Shown one piece after another: positions 9,806-22,259 of a stretch of DNA of 64,000 nt. Below the pieces are notes generated by a model. The model did not search any database, was not told the DNA's origin, and was given only the letters and a program-made list of their open reading frames with translations. The number at the start of each line of letters is the position of its first letter. Within the stretch, counting starts at the first letter, position 1. Origin of the DNA: Siniperca chuatsi (lineage: Eukaryota; Chordata; Actinopteri; Centrarchiformes; Sinipercidae); NCBI RefSeq assembly GCF_020085105.1, contig NC_058044.1:34622952-34686951 (forward strand), in the 5' to 3' direction. The translations under genes and the position numbers were made by a program.

Positions 9806-10145
9806 AAATCTGCCCAAAGTCTATCACAGTGTATTAGCACCTTGGTCACGCTAATCATATGCTAATCAGGTACTTAACAGTGATGAGGGAGGTTCAGCCA
9901 GAAAACAATAGGCCTGATTACTGATTACTGGGCCGTCATGGAAACAATTAGGTCAGTTTCAACAGTTGAAACTAGCTAATCAACAGATACTCAGGTAGAC
10001 TCCTTCCTGAGGGCAGGGCTTATGTAACACAGAGTAGCTTAAATTTCTGAGTTCCTGTCCCATTTTTTTCACAATTGAGAATGACTTCCGGATGGGAGCC
10101 GAAACGTCTTGATTCTGAAAACAGTGTCCAGATGACTACGACTGA
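9806..10145 (+). mobile_element. Penelope-like element 3' part, plus strand, head-to-head with the previous
   Basis: 9806-9994 is the near-perfect inverted copy of 9166-9353. It goes on with unique 3' sequence to about 10145, including AGCCGAAACGTCTTGATTC. Partial inverted copies joined at their 5' ends are typical of Penelope-like elements. Confidence 0.7.
10082..10118 (+). other. Possible hammerhead-ribozyme remnant in Penelope 3' region
   Basis: GGATGGGAGCCGAAACGTC (10090-10108) resembles a hammerhead core. GGATG would stand for the degenerate CUGAUGA box, GG-GAG-CC would be a two-pair stem II, then GAAAC and GTC. Hammerhead motifs are known in the terminal repeats of Penelope-like elements. 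The CUGAUGA box is mutated and stem I is not shown, so activity is doubtful. Confidence 0.3.
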
Positions 10146-10269
10146 AACCTTTTCTACGATGATTATTTAATGTCACTGTCCTAACACAATATTTAGTTCC
10201 TTGGCAAACTAAAATGAAACGAACATTAGAAGTGTCTTTACTTCAGGAAAAAAAAATGTCTGCAGTAAT

Positions 10270-10775
10270 AGTTGTTACGATTTACAGACAGGAGGGGGAC
10301 ACCGAGAGTGACAGGAATGAACTTTATTTAATGACAGCCAGGAGAGTGTTAGGAAAGGGGTAGTGGAAGTAGGGAGGTCACTGAAGTAAACCGAGACTGG
10401 AGGACCACTGGAGAAACCACAGGAGACTAAAGGAACCCAGGAGGACTGGAGGAGCCACGGAGGACTGGAGGAGCTACGGAGGACCGGAGGAGCCACGGAG
10501 GACTGGAGAAACCACGGAGGACTGGAGAAACCACAGGAGACACAGGAAACCAGAGACACACTGGAAACGAGGGAAAGCACTGGAAACTAACACAAAGAGC
10601 ACTTGTGTTATATGGTACACAGAGTCCTATATGCGAACAAGGTCGGACACTGAATGAGGTGAGTGGTGTGCTTATATACTGGCTGTGATTGGGGCTAATT
10701 GAGAGCAGGAGTGTAACTGGGAGCAGGTGTGGGTGATTACAGGCTGGTGAGGCCATGACAGGCTATGACAATAGT
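10270..10775 (-). repeat. LTR-like interspersed repeat containing a 19-bp minisatellite
   Basis: The block runs from TTACGATTTACAGACAGG to CATGACAGGCTATGACAATA. Inside, units of GGAGGACTGGAGGAGCCAC repeat about six times between 10399 and 10535. A TATATACTGG sequence near 10672 and an ATGAACTTTATTTAATGACA block (reverse of an AATAAA region) suggest a promoter and poly(A) signal on the minus strand, as in a solo LTR. No target duplication was identified. Confidence 0.4.
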
Positions 10776-12119
10776 AAGTCATGCGAGTGGAGCATTTGAA
10801 GGTAAACTTTTTTGCATACATTTCTATTTACTACATGTTAAATGTACTACTGTGGTGTTAAAATGCTTTTTTTTTAATGTAATGGGTAAATTGCCCTCTA
10901 AAAGTCTGAGTAACACACAAGTAACCAATAAGACCTTTTATTAGATAAAAATCTTGATAATGGATAACACTTTTATATAGGGAACACATTGGGAACCAAT
11001 AGTGCCTATGCGGCTAATTAGATTGCCATTAAGTATTAGTGTTCTCTAACCTACTGATATCTAATAAAGGTCTAAGTAGTTACTTGTGTTTTACCTATAA
11101 AGTGTTACTAAAGTTTTATTGCCCTCTCAGATTTGGAACACTTGAGGCCTGATGTATGGTCAAAATAATTCTGTTACAGGTTAATGGTATTCAGATTATG
11201 GTCATGGAATCTTGAATGATTATTTTTTGTCCTAAACATTGGCACAAGCCAAATGGCTTCATTCTAAGAATGAATATTTCTCATGTGCAGAATGGAGTGT
11301 ACCACACTATTGGACAGATGATGTCTACAATCATAGTCCAGGGTGGTGAACCTCCAGCCCTCCTTTCTCCTCTTGTAGTGGACTACCTTCTGACAGGACA
11401 CATCCAGTCAGCATGGACAACAAAGATGCATTTGTACAGAATGTAATACTTTTCCATGTCCATGTCCATATCCTTCAACGACAAAGCTGCTATGATCAGT
11501 TAGTCAAGGGTATGAAGTACTACGAGGTAGTTTTAGACTTAAATGTAACTGTAATTGCATTCTAGTGTACAACAGATAGTGAATTGCTTGTGCATGATTT
11601 TAAAGCACACTGGAAGACTGTTCAGTCCCTTTTTCAGAAACAAATAGTGTGAATTATCTACAAGCCACACTTGGCAGATTTTGGGAGTGGAGAGGCCAGA
11701 GGCCAGCAGGTTTGTAAGCTCTACTGTTATAACAAGCCAGCTGTGCTCAGATACATTCATGCAATTTCTAAATGTATTTATTTTTTTGCTTTTTGGCCAG
11801 AAGGTGGCAGTTTAGTGTCCTTGATGTGTCATTCCCTGTTGTCGTGAAGAAGACCAAGAGAGGAGTAAATAGTGGTTAAGTTCAGAGAGCTTCTCCACTA
11901 TGCACAAGGTAAATGGATGCATTAACAAAGTATGGCTGAAAAATAAGCATTTCCCTGATAAGCTCAAAGTTTGCTTAGTTAAAAATATCATACTACTATG
12001 CATTAATAGGCTGTGACAAATGTACTTCAAGATACAGTATGCCACCCATATAAATACACTTCACATAAGCCTACTATGACCAATGCTGAACTTGAATATT
12101 AACCAAAAATAGAAATATT
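10776..12119. other. Unassigned non-coding stretch
   Basis: No gene is supported. The short ORFs do not resemble protein families. AT-rich, with no strong repeat that I recognise. Confidence 0.4.
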
Positions 12120-12277
12120 GTGTGGTTTGTAGCTTTTAGATGCAAATGCACAGCGCTCTGCAATCCTGAGTTAGCTGTGCTGATAAAGTCTTTTGTGAAG
12201 TGGCTGTTTAGTCTCACCTATGTACGTTCTTTGCAGTTTTCCTCACTGCATTGAACTGAATAAACTACATTGCTCAT
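12120..12277 (-). mobile_element. Penelope GIY-YIG fragment, minus strand
   Basis: Minus-strand reading includes SNVVYSVQCSEENCKER and IGETKQPLHKRL, the GIY-YIG core, then a frame break. It abuts the plus-strand copy at 12278 head to head, the same arrangement as at 9805/9806. Confidence 0.75.
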
Positions 12278-13770
12278 TGCCTTCACAAAATTCACAAAGA
12301 GAATGTTCCACTCAGACCCATCGTGTGTAGCACAGATTCCATCACATACAACGTAGCCAAACATTTGACTACAATCTTGGTTCCGCTGGTGGGGAACACA
12401 GAATATCATGTGGAAAACACACAGAAATTTGTGAACAAAGTGAAACATCTCCAGTTGGACCCAGATGACGGAATGGTTTCGTATGATGTTGTGTCCTTGT
12501 TCACCTGTATTCCGACCTCAGAAGCAGTGACAGCAGTGAGGAAAAGACTGCAGGAGGACTCCACCTTGCAGGACCAAGCTTACACCTGAACACATCTGCA
12601 AACTATTAGACATCTGTCTTAACACAACTTACTTCCAATTCCGGGGACACTTCTACAGACAGATTCACAGCTGTGCCATGGGCTCTCCGGTCTCTCCCAT
12701 CGTGGCCAACCTGTACATGGAACAGTTTGAGAAGAAGGCATTGTCCTTGTTCCCGGGCACATCACAAAGTCATTGGTATCGCTACGTGGATGACACCTTT
12801 GTGAAAATCAAGAAACAAGACTTGGAAGTGTTCTCAGAGCATATCAATACTGTGGACCCCAACATCAAGTTCACACGAGAGGATGCCAAAGAGAACCACC
12901 TGGTCTTTCTTGATTGTTCTACACTCAGAGGAGAGGACGGAAAGCTCCAGATAGAAGTGTACAGGAAACCAACACATCAATACTTGCTCTTTGGCTCACA
13001 CCATCCCATAGAGCACAAGCTGGGTGTAATCCTGGACATTACAACACAGAGCCCAAGAAGTGCCCACCGGCTCAGAGGGTAAGAAGAAGGAGGAAAGGCA
13101 TGTCCAGAATGCTCTCTCAGCCTGTGGTTATCCTACTCGGGCTCTCAACAAAGTTAAAAGAGCCAAAAAACAGGACAAAAGTGTAACTGAACCAAGAAGG
13201 AACGGTGTCTCCATTCCTTATGTATCTGGACTGTCTGAAAAACTACAAAGGATCTTTAGACAGCACAATGTTCCTGTTTTCTTTAAACCAGGCAACACTT
13301 TAAGACAGAAACTTGTTCATCCTAAGGACAAGATGCCGACACAAAAACAGAGCAATGTTGTCTACTCCATTCAGTGCAGTGAGGAAAACTGCAAAGAACG
13401 GTACATAGGCGAAACCAAACAGCCACTTCACAAAAGACTTTATCAGCACAGACGACACGCTAACTCAGGATTACAGAGCGCCGTGCATTTGCATCTAAAA
13501 GCTACAAACCACACATTTGAAGACAGTGAGGTGAAGATTCTAAGTAGAGAGAAGAGTTGGTTTGAACAGTGTGTCAAAGAAGCCATTTTTGTGAAAAAAG
13601 AAAACCCCTCCTTGAACAGGAATGGTGGTCTGAGATTCAATCTAACCAAGGTTTACCACAGTAAATTAGCACCTTGGTCACGCCAGTCATATGCTAATCA
13701 GGTACTGAACAGTGATGAGGGAGGTGCAGCCAGAAGACAATAGGCCTGATTACTGGGCCATCATGGAAAC
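12278..13770 (+). pseudogene. Penelope-like element: RT and GIY-YIG endonuclease, frameshifted
   Basis: In order: VSYDVVSLFTCIPT (RT motif A, 12480-12515), MGSPVSPIVANLYMEQFE (motif B, from 12678), WYRYVDDTFVKIK (catalytic YVDD, about 12775), HLVFLDC and VYRKPTHQY (thumb side), then VVYSIQCSEENC..RYIGETKQPLHKRLYQHRR (GIY-YIG nuclease, about 13355-13455) and a C-terminal tail to the stop at 13743. The order RT then GIY-YIG is diagnostic of Penelope-like elements (Poseidon/Neptune type). Frameshifts near 12585 and 13040 split it into three frames, and the N-terminus is missing. Catalytic residues are otherwise intact, so decay looks recent. It is a retroelement, not a host gene. Confidence 0.85.
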
Positions 13771-13856
13771 ATGGAATGTAGTTTATTCAATTCAGTGCAG
13801 TGAGGAAAACTGCAAAGAATGGTACATAGGTGAGACTAAACAGCCACTTCACTAAT
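13771..13856 (+). mobile_element. Short Penelope fragment in tandem
   Basis: TTCAGTGCAGTGAGGAAAAC through GAGACTAAACAGCCACTTCA repeats 13370-13435 on the same strand. It follows the 3' UTR of the main copy, giving a partial tandem next to the inverted piece at 12120. Confidence 0.7.
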
Positions 13857-14054
13857 AGTTAAAATTTTATCATTAAAGAAACTTGTGAAGTTTTTGCTAC
13901 TGAGTGCTATAGGAATACTTTTAGAAGCAGCATCACTGCTGTGATACTGATACATATTTGTCAGCTGTCTCTAAACAGAGCGAGAGAAATGAGCACACAC
14001 ACATACAATTGTTAAAAGTGGCAATGTGAAGCACCACAAAGACAAAGCACAGGT

Positions 14055-14140
14055 TTTGAAAAGGTTAACCAGGGGGACAGATTTTGGTCATATTGGGGAT
14101 TGGGGATGGCATCTCCCCTCAAATCACTTACTGGTTGTCG
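14055..14140. repeat. Short repeat shared with 25640-25740
   Basis: AGGTTAAC.AGGGGGA, TTTTGGTCATATT and the CCCCTCA.ATC.C block are shared with 25655-25725. The family is unknown. Confidence 0.4.
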
Positions 14141-14231
14141 TGGTTGATTTTTTTCTTCACCACTATCAGGTTCATGCAAGTAATGTTTGCTTTGATTAAA
14201 ATAAAACACATCTAGATTATGAATTGATTAT

Positions 14232-15300
14232 TCAAATAACACAATTTCCTTCAACAGTGTGACGGCCAGTCTGAACTGTCTGGAGCCTGTTTGTGAGAAA
14301 ATCCAATATCCAGATGCAGAGTGTGGCACTCAAGCCCAGAGTGCTAAGTTTTCCGAACAGTTTCATGGGGGAGATTGTGTTGAATGTGAACAACATTCTG
14401 ATGTAGGTGTTGTTATTTTCTAGATGTATGAAGAGTGAGTGGAGGGCAGTGGAGATTGCATCCTCAGTGGATCTGTTGGTTCTGAATGCAAACTGTTGAG
14501 GGTCCAGGCTGACTTGGATGTTGTCTTTGATATGCTGGAGAAAAAGCACTTCATCAGAATGGGGGTGAGTACCACAGGGCGGTAGACATTTAGACTAGAG
14601 ACTGCAGACTTTTTTTGTACAGGGACGATGGTGGCTGTCTTGAAGCAAATGGGAACAATCTCCTGTGACAGTGATATGTTAAAAATGTCAGTAATAACAT
14701 CAACTAGCTGGTTGGCACATGTTCTTAGTACACGGCCAGGGATGTTATCAGGCCCAGCGGCTTTACTCATTCACTCAGCATCTCACATCTGCTGTGGACA
14801 CTGACAATAGCCAGTCTTCTGGAGGCGGAGTAGACTTTTACGAACATAAAATGTATTTAGCTCATCTGGTAGCGTTGTCTCACACATGATGGGGGCGCTC
14901 CTGCTTTTGTAGCCTGTGATGGTCTGGATCGCTCACCACATCTCTTTGGTGTTGTTGGTGTTGAGGTCTCTCTCCAGTCCGGCTGATGTCTCCGCTTTGC
15001 CTCCTTCATGCCAGCTTTCAGTCTCGCTCTAGCGGAGCTGTAAGCTTCCTTGTCACCTGACCAAAAGGCAGCTTTTTTGACTCTGGATAGGGACATCACC
15101 TCTCCATTCATCCAGGCTTTCTGGTTGGTGAATGATTTTATTGTCTTTATGATCACCACATCATCAACACCTTTGCTGATGTCACTGATGATGTATATTC
15201 CTCATGATTGATGTGGTGATGCTTTCTGTCGGTATGGAACACGGTCCACCCATTGAGTGCAATAGCTTCATCTGGGATGTTGTGGTGGTCTCTGTAAGAT
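14232..15300 (-). mobile_element. CR1/Rex1-like LINE fragment: linker and RT N-terminal half
   Basis: Minus-strand frames give, from 15159 down, a linker (NQKAWMNGEVMSLSRVKKAA), then [48 protein letters not shown], then [20 protein letters not shown] and LGLSATLCIWILDFLTNRLQ. These are RT blocks of a CR1/Rex1-type LINE and differ from families A and B. Three frames are needed, and the catalytic motif region is missing beyond 14232. Confidence 0.75.
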
Positions 15301-15960
15301 GTGGGCGCAACAGTCTCTGATTTTCCATAGCTGAGTTAGCCTGAGTTTTATTTCATTCATTTTATTTTTCTGCAACTGGACATTAGTCAGGAGTAGGCTG
15401 GGTAGTGGAGTAGCCTTAGGTCCAATCTGGGGTTAGCTTAGCTGTTATCCCGCTCTCTCCCCCCTCTTCCTGGGGTGGTCGCACCGCTTGTGGTGATGTT
15501 TGGTTTGGCTGGTTGGAAGATGTTATGGGCAGTGATCGGCTCACGGTCTGCTGCACTTAATCCAATCCCTGCGCTTCCTTTTGTAAAGTGTAGCTAAGTT
15601 TGAGGTAACTACTGGCAGCCAGAACACTTTTGGGAGTTACCTTGGTTAAAGGGGCACCAAATTGTGTAGGTGCAATCAATTCATTATGGCTCATAATTAT
15701 CAAAGATAGTCATAATGATAACTAATGTATAAAGTCCCCAGGGGGCACCACCCTTAACCAAGGGAAAGTTATAGCTAATTAATTGATTCAGTCTCATAAA
15801 ATATACTAAACTGTCAATCTGGAATGCTGATTAATAATTAAATTAACTATAAGAAAAAAATACCAGCAATAGCTAGTAGGTTAAAGGATTTGGAGTTCAA
15901 CATAGAAGAGGCAAATTATTCACTGTTGTGCAACATTAAAGAAACCAGCATAATTATACA
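15301..15960. other. Non-coding stretch with diverged repeat
   Basis: 15640-15790 resembles 3890-4080 (see there). The remainder may be upstream LINE or unknown repeat. No gene was seen. Confidence 0.35.
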
Positions 15961-15961
15961 G

Positions 15962-16207
15962 TTAAATTCAATTAAATTCAATTTTATTTATATAGCACCA
16001 ATTCATAACAGAAGTTATCTCATTGCGCTTTTCCTATAGAGCAGGTCTAGACCGTACTCTTTATAATATTAATTACAGAGACCCAACAAATCCCACAATG
16101 AGCAAGCATTTGGTGACAGTGGCAAGGAAAAACTTCCTTTAAGAGGGCAGAAACCTTGGACAGAACCAGACTCAATGGTGGGCGGCCATCCGCTGCGGCC
16201 TTGTAAG

Positions 16208-16250
<43 letters not shown>

Positions 16251-18333
16251 GGGTTTGGGGGAAGGGGATAGGGTTGGGGAGGCACAATGCAAAGACCACA
16301 TGGAATTTTTTTTTATATATAGTAGAATAGTAATTATAGTATTAATATTAATAAATTAGTAATATTAGGGATGACAGCTATAGGAAGAATAATGTCAGCA
16401 TCAGTAACAGAGCCAATAACAACAACTGTAGTAGCAGTTGTTGAGCAGGAACACGGGGGCAGCAGGTGGCCCACAACCACAGACCCAGACCCCGCAGCTC
16501 CAGAGGCAGAAATACCTGCTGAAAGCAACAGAAGGAGCGAGGAGAGAAACGACAAAGCACAGAACTACGGGAGAGAGAAGATGTTGAGTTAGTAACATGC
16601 AGTAATGGGATAAAAATGCATACAGATGGAGAGGGAGAGAAGGAGAGAGGAAAGAGGCACATCATGGGAAGTCTCCCAGCAGCATAACTAAGGGATGGTT
16701 CAGGACTCACCCAAGCCAGCCCTAATTATAAGCTTTGTCAAAGAGGAAAGTCTTTAGCCTACTCTTAAATGTAGAGATGGTGTCTGCCTCCCGAACCCAA
16801 ACTGGGACCTGATTCCACAGGAGAGGAGCTTGATAACTGAAGGCTCTGGCTCCCATTCTACTTTTGGAGACTCTAGCAACCACAGTGTTCTAGTCTTGTA
16901 GGTGAGGAGATGGATTTTAAATTCTTTTCTAAATTTTACAGGGAGCCAGTGCAGAGAAGCTAATATTGGAGAGATATGATCTCTTTTCCTAGTTTTTGTC
17001 AGTACACGTGCCGCAGCATTCTGGATCAATTGAAGAGTCTTAAGGGACTTATTCGGGCAGCCTGATAATAAGGAATTGCAGTAGTCCAGCCTAGAAGTAA
17101 CAAATGCATGCACTAATTTTTCGGCATAATTTTGAGACAGGATGTGCCTGATTTTTGCAATATTACGTAGGTGAAAAAAGGCAGTCCTTGAAGTTTGTTT
17201 CATGTGGGAGTTAAAGGAGAAATCCTGATCAAAGATAACTCAGAGGTTCCTTACGGTGGTGCTGGAGGCCAAGGCAATGCCATCTAGAGTAACTATATCT
17301 TTAGATAATGTGTCTCGGAGGTGTTTGGGACCAAGTACAATAACTTCAGTTTTGTCAGAGTTTAACATCAGAAAGTTGCAGGTCATCCAGGTCTTTATGT
17401 CTTTAAGGCATGCCTGAAGTTTAGTTAACTGGTTAGTTTCATCTGGCTTGATCGATAGATATAATTGGGTATCATCTGCATAGCAATGAAAGTTTATGGA
17501 GTGCTTCCTAATAATACTGCCTAGAGGAAGCATACATAAGGTGAATAGAATCGGTCCAAGCACAGAACCTTGTGGAACTCTGTGAGTAACTTTGGCGTGC
17601 ACGGACGACTCACCGTTAACATGTACAAACTGAGATCGCTCTGATAGATAGGATTTAAACCAGCTTAGTGCGGTTCCTTTAATGCCAATTACATGTTCCA
17701 GTCTCTGTAATAGGATGTGATGGTCAATGGTGTTGAATACAGCACTAAGCTCTAACAAGACAAGTACAGAGAAAGTCCATTGTCTGATGAAATTAAAAGG
17801 TCATTTGTAATTTTCATCAGTGCTGTCTCTGTGCTTTGATGCACTCTAAACCCTGACTGAAAATCCTCAAATAAACTGTTATTTAGAAAGTCACACAACT
17901 GATTGGCGACTGCTTTCTCAAGGATCTTAGAAAGAAAGGGAAGGTTAGATATAGGTCTATAGTTGGCTAAAACCCCAGGATCAAGAGTGGGCTTTTTAAG
18001 AAGCGGTTTAATTACAGCTACTTTACAGGATTGTGGTACATAGCCTGTTAATAAAGACAGATTGATCATATCCAGTAAAGAAGTGCCAATTAAGGGTAAA
18101 ACGTCTTTAAGCAGCCTAGTTGGAATGGAGTCTAAGAGACAGGTTGATGGCTTAGATGAATTAATCGTCAAAGTCAGCTGAAGAAGGTTGACAGGAGCAA
18201 AGCAGCCAAAACACACATCAGGCTCTACAGCTGTTTCTAAGGTTCCTGTGTTTGAAGACAAGTCGGCACCGGTTAAAGGCAGGACTTGATAAATTTTACA
18301 AGCACAAGCATTTATTGAAAGAAAACAAAGCAA
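15962..18333 (-). mobile_element. L2-like LINE, family A, 5'-truncated with complete 3' end
   Basis: Minus strand, in three successive frames. 18333-17752 covers fingers blocks (LLKDVLPLIG, VIKPLLKKP, NYRPISNLPFLSKIL, FQSGF, STETALMKI). 17758-17240 covers the palm with FNTIDHHILL, VPQGSVLGPILF and FHCYADDTQLYL (catalytic YADD). 17203-16754 covers the C-terminus (AFFHLRNIAKIRHILSQ, RLDYCNSLLSGCPNKSLKTL, LQLIQNAAARVLTKTRKRDH). The 3' UTR with its GA run and the AATTCAATTTTATTTATATA tail follows to 15962. The endonuclease is absent. Frame breaks lie near 17755, 17220 and 16890. Confidence 0.85.
16213..16247. repeat. (GA)n microsatellite in LINE 3' UTR
   Basis: Pure GA run, the counterpart of the CT run at 9091-9131. 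Confidence 0.9.
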
Positions 18334-18373
18334 ATAATATGAAGTCTAACTGCACTAAACTACAGAACAAAGG

Positions 18374-18376
<3 letters not shown>

Positions 18377-18414
<38 letters not shown>
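18377..18414. repeat. (GT)n microsatellite
   Basis: Nineteen GT units next to the truncated LINE 5' end. Confidence 0.95.
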
Positions 18415-18418
<4 letters not shown>

Positions 18419-18889
18419 CCAAAATGGCTGTTTGGGTCCAAAATGGCAGCAGCAGAGCAGCGGCCGCATGGTTAGACAAAGAAAGGAACTTAAAAATGGC
18501 AGCAAGGCAATGTATGTTAAAGAGTATGACTCTGTTAAAGGGCCGAATTGAAGTGTATGTGTTAACTGTGTAGGATAACGGTGCCAGGTTAGAAAAGAGG
18601 ATAGTTAGTTGCATGCAAGACCCTGTATCTATGTGAAACATCACTAACATCAACTTAGCATGTCGCTACCAAAGTAATCTAACAGTGAAAACACATCACA
18701 ACAATAAAACTCAATGAACCAAATACATGTACATTCACCAAAGTAACACAGTCCTGTGCTTAGCCATGTACTATGCTATGCCCACATTAAAATGAGACTT
18801 TGGGGTTTGAAACATTGACTGTAGATGTACATACTGTGTAACCATCTCTCCCAATGATGACATGTATCCCTATCACAGTTCAAGCCGTG

Positions 18890-19445
18890 TAACAGGGAAC
18901 ACGAGGGATTGGACCCAATTGCAGACACAGAGGCAGAAGCAGAGCTGGTGCAGTGCAGTGGTTTAACAAAGTCAAAGTACAAAGACTTAAAGGGCTGGTC
19001 AGGTAGAGATCAAAACGACAATCCAAACACAGGCAAACAAATCCAATAAGTTTTGGAAATCCAAAACACTGGGAACAAACACAAGGAAAGATAACTGGAA
19101 TGCAAGGCACATGAACCAAGACTGACTGACAATGAAACATGGGAAGCACACAGACTACACATAGGTGACGGCAGGGTAACTAGACACAGGTGACACTAAT
19201 TAGGGTGGAGCAAACAATCAAAACTGGAGGGAAAAGCAAACAAAGACAGGGAGTAAAACTACACAAGACACACGAGGCAGCACACTACAAAATAAAACAG
19301 GAAATAACAAAACCCAAGACCCAAAACCATGACAATCCCAGCAGTTCAACTGAGAGCGTGCAGTAATGAGGAGCACATGCTCAGTACAGACACAGCTGCA
19401 GCTCTGGCGCACAGCCATTGTAGCTCTGTGGTCAGACCTGACACT
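18890..19445 (-). repeat. LTR-like interspersed repeat
   Basis: The block AACAGGGAACACGAGGGATT, GGACCCAATTGCAGACACAG through AACAAAACCCAAGACCCAAA and ACCATGACAATCCC is shared in part with 42080-42400 (CAAAACTGGAGGGAAA, CAAACAAAG, ACACTACAAAATAAAACAGG). The style fits a solo LTR or terminal block of a fish Gypsy-like element read from the minus strand. No coding part is seen. Confidence 0.45.
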
Positions 19446-22200
19446 CACCCTAGATTTTTGGTTATTGTGATTATGTAATATAAATGTAATTTAATTTAGA
19501 TTCATTGTTTGCATGCAAAGAGATGACATGAGTCAAATTATTTAAGTATTGTTCATTTAGTTACATTTTTAATTAAAAAAAAAAAAAAATATATATAGCA
19601 GTATGGATAGGTATTTTCAATCATCTATTTTCTTTCAATAAATGTTTTACTTTTGGACTTTTAAACGCTCTGGAGTTATTAGAATTATTTGGATCATGTG
19701 AGTGACAAACAATCTTACGCAGCCACCACTGGAATCTCCACTGGAAGTTCTACACATCCTTATAGACTGTTTTGGTTACGATGCTTCATGTGATACTGTT
19801 GAGGCTGAGAACAATCAACAGAACCGACGACTGAGCCATTTTCATGCAGAAACCCCAAACTTCCTTCTCAGCAAGAGAGAGACAAAGAAAGAAATCTCTG
19901 TTGACAGACAGGAAGAGGAGGTCATCATGGAACAAGACTAAAACCAGACCCCTCAACAGAGAGATACAGAGAGACAGAGAGAGAGAGGCAGGGAGAGAGA
20001 GGGAGAAAGAGAGCAAATGGTAACATACTAGAGCAACAAGATTTTTACTATTCTTAGAGCCTCACAACAGTATGGCTAACAATAGTTTGTCCTGAGGGTG
20101 GCATCAGTAGGATTTATTCTCTCGGCACGATGAATGTCTCTACAAAACACTGACATAGAGCCACGCTGCTAGCATGGCAAAAAATATAGGCAGAGCAGTT
20201 GCTGTGTCATTAGCTTATCTGCAGTGTTGTTTGGGAATGGTCTTATAAACCCAATCCTTACAGGAATTTGTGATTTTACAGTCACAAGAATTACTGTAAT
20301 GCAAATTCATTATTATTATTATTATTCATTATTTTTGAGAACTTGTAATTTTGCCCAATCTTCACAATGTTTCAGCAGAAAACTGGAAGAGTATTTGCAA
20401 ATGTTTTCCATTATCTCTATATTCTGCATAAAAGAATACATTCCCAAACCAAATATATCTTTCCTCCACCTCAGCAAGACTGCAAATATGTTGTCTCTAT
20501 TCTCAGGCAGTGCTTATTCCCCAACAAGCTCCACCAAAAAATTTCAGTATTTTCCCCTCAATCTACTACATCTTTTTGCAAAATAAGTTTAAAAAATGCT
20601 GTCCTCATTAAAAAAAATACTGCCTGAAACTCCCTCACCCACCCCCGCAAAAGAAGTCAGCTCATGTGTCTATCTGCCATTAGCCTTTAATGTAGAAAGG
20701 GAAAGTCATTTACACAGACAAATGAAGTACACAAAAACATTTGTGCGTTTGAGCTTCATTTGACTGTGTTTTGATGAGTTCTTTGCTGATGAATACTTGA
20801 AACATACACTAGCTTTTATCTAGATGTTTCCATTTATTCCATAATGTTCTGAAACATGTGACATTGATAGGATTAATAAAGGAGAGCTGTGTGTGAATCA
20901 CAGCAGTGTGCTTGTTCTGTTGTTTTCCTGTTCGTATTTGGACTGTGGGCATTTGAAGGCCTTTGTTATTTAACAGCCCACTCCTTCAGCTGTCTTTATA
21001 ACCCCATACTTCTTCTGTCACACTCACACACAATGTATTTGACAAAATGGATTTCACTGGACCACTGGTTTAATTCATATATATGTACATATGATTTTAT
21101 TTTGTATAAAATAAACAAGATTATATCAAATAGTTAATACAAAATAGATGGACATATCATAAGACTGTGTAAACAGTCAAGAAAAATAAAAACAGGGCAC
21201 ATGACTATATATATACTTTGTTCCATACACACAACCAAAACTGAGAGAGAAAAACAGAAAACTGCAACAACACCATGAAAACATTTTAAAATCAAGAAAC
21301 AGGAGAGAAGTCAGAGGGGTCTGTGTCTGTGTGGGCACATGGAGCGAAGTCTTCCTCATGTTCAGTAAGGTTTCTTCCTCACATGCACTAGTTTGGTGTT
21401 TGGCAACTCTCTGTGCACTGCAGTGCCATTGGTAATCCATTGGTGAAATTCTGGTCAGGAATAAGCATGAAAGTGTGAAAAAAAACCCAACTCATAGTCC
21501 ACTTACTAGCTTTCTCAAGTACTTTTAACCATATCACACAGTCTTCATCACTGGATGAAGCTGATACAACTGAACTACTGAGCTTGCATGTCAACAGATC
21601 CTGAGCAAACTCCATCCGATGATGAAGACCAGGTGTTAATAATAACCAGGTGTTAATAATAACCAGGATCTTCCACTTCGTCTCCAGACTGCCTTCTGGC
21701 CCAGATGACATGAGTTTTTTCAACAGTCATGACCGGTGAAGCACCCTGGCAACTTGACAAAGTTTTTGTGAGGAAGTTGGCTAATATATAACCTAAAATC
21801 ACTTGTCACACCTCGATTACACACAGGCGATCTTGACGCAGCTTTTAATGTATGTTTTATGTGGTGATGGTTTAGGTGTGTCATTAAGGAGGAGACTACT
21901 TATGCAAACAGTTATTTTGTGTATATGACAGATTCTTCCCGATCTCCAGCTGTGACCCAGGTGCACTGTGAGCCTGCAGCCACAAAAATACCCACCACTT
22001 CCTGATCACATGGCTGTGCTTTGTGTCCTGTACCACACAGAAAGTTTGCTACCTTTATCAGATTGTCACATTTCATGGCCACCAAAGTGTCTTGTGATGG
22101 TTTTACCACAGGAAAGAACAATATCTTTGTCTATTCATGTATCAGAATTTCTTCGTTCTATCTTTCTTACGTCTCCTTTAATGCATTTGTCATTGTCATT
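19446..22200. other. Non-coding stretch downstream of the minus-strand MS4A gene
   Basis: I can support no gene here. Small landmarks: a poly(A)/TA run at 19574-19597, a GA-rich run at 19965-20010, (ATT)n at about 20307-20325, and a direct duplication of ACCAGGTGTTAATAATA at about 21630-21665. Part of the right end may be 3' UTR of the MS4A gene. Confidence 0.4.
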
Positions 22201-22232
22201 ATGCCAATGTTTAAGAGTTATTATTTCTTCTA

Positions 22233-22259
22233 TTTATTCCTTTCTTCTTTTCTTTTATT
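22233..22259 (-). terminator. Candidate poly(A) signals of the MS4A gene
   Basis: Two AATAAA hexamers on the minus strand (plus TTTATT at 22233-22238 and 22254-22259) lie about 230-250 bases beyond the stop codon at 22488. Position is the only support. Confidence 0.35.

Noticed and set aside
10399..10535. A CRISPR-like array
   Set aside because: The 19-bp units are head to tail with no spacers, in a eukaryotic repeat; it is a minisatellite.
21388..21723. Minus-strand 111-codon ORF as a gene
   Set aside because: No domain, no splice or repeat support, downstream of the MS4A stop; possibly 3' flank.
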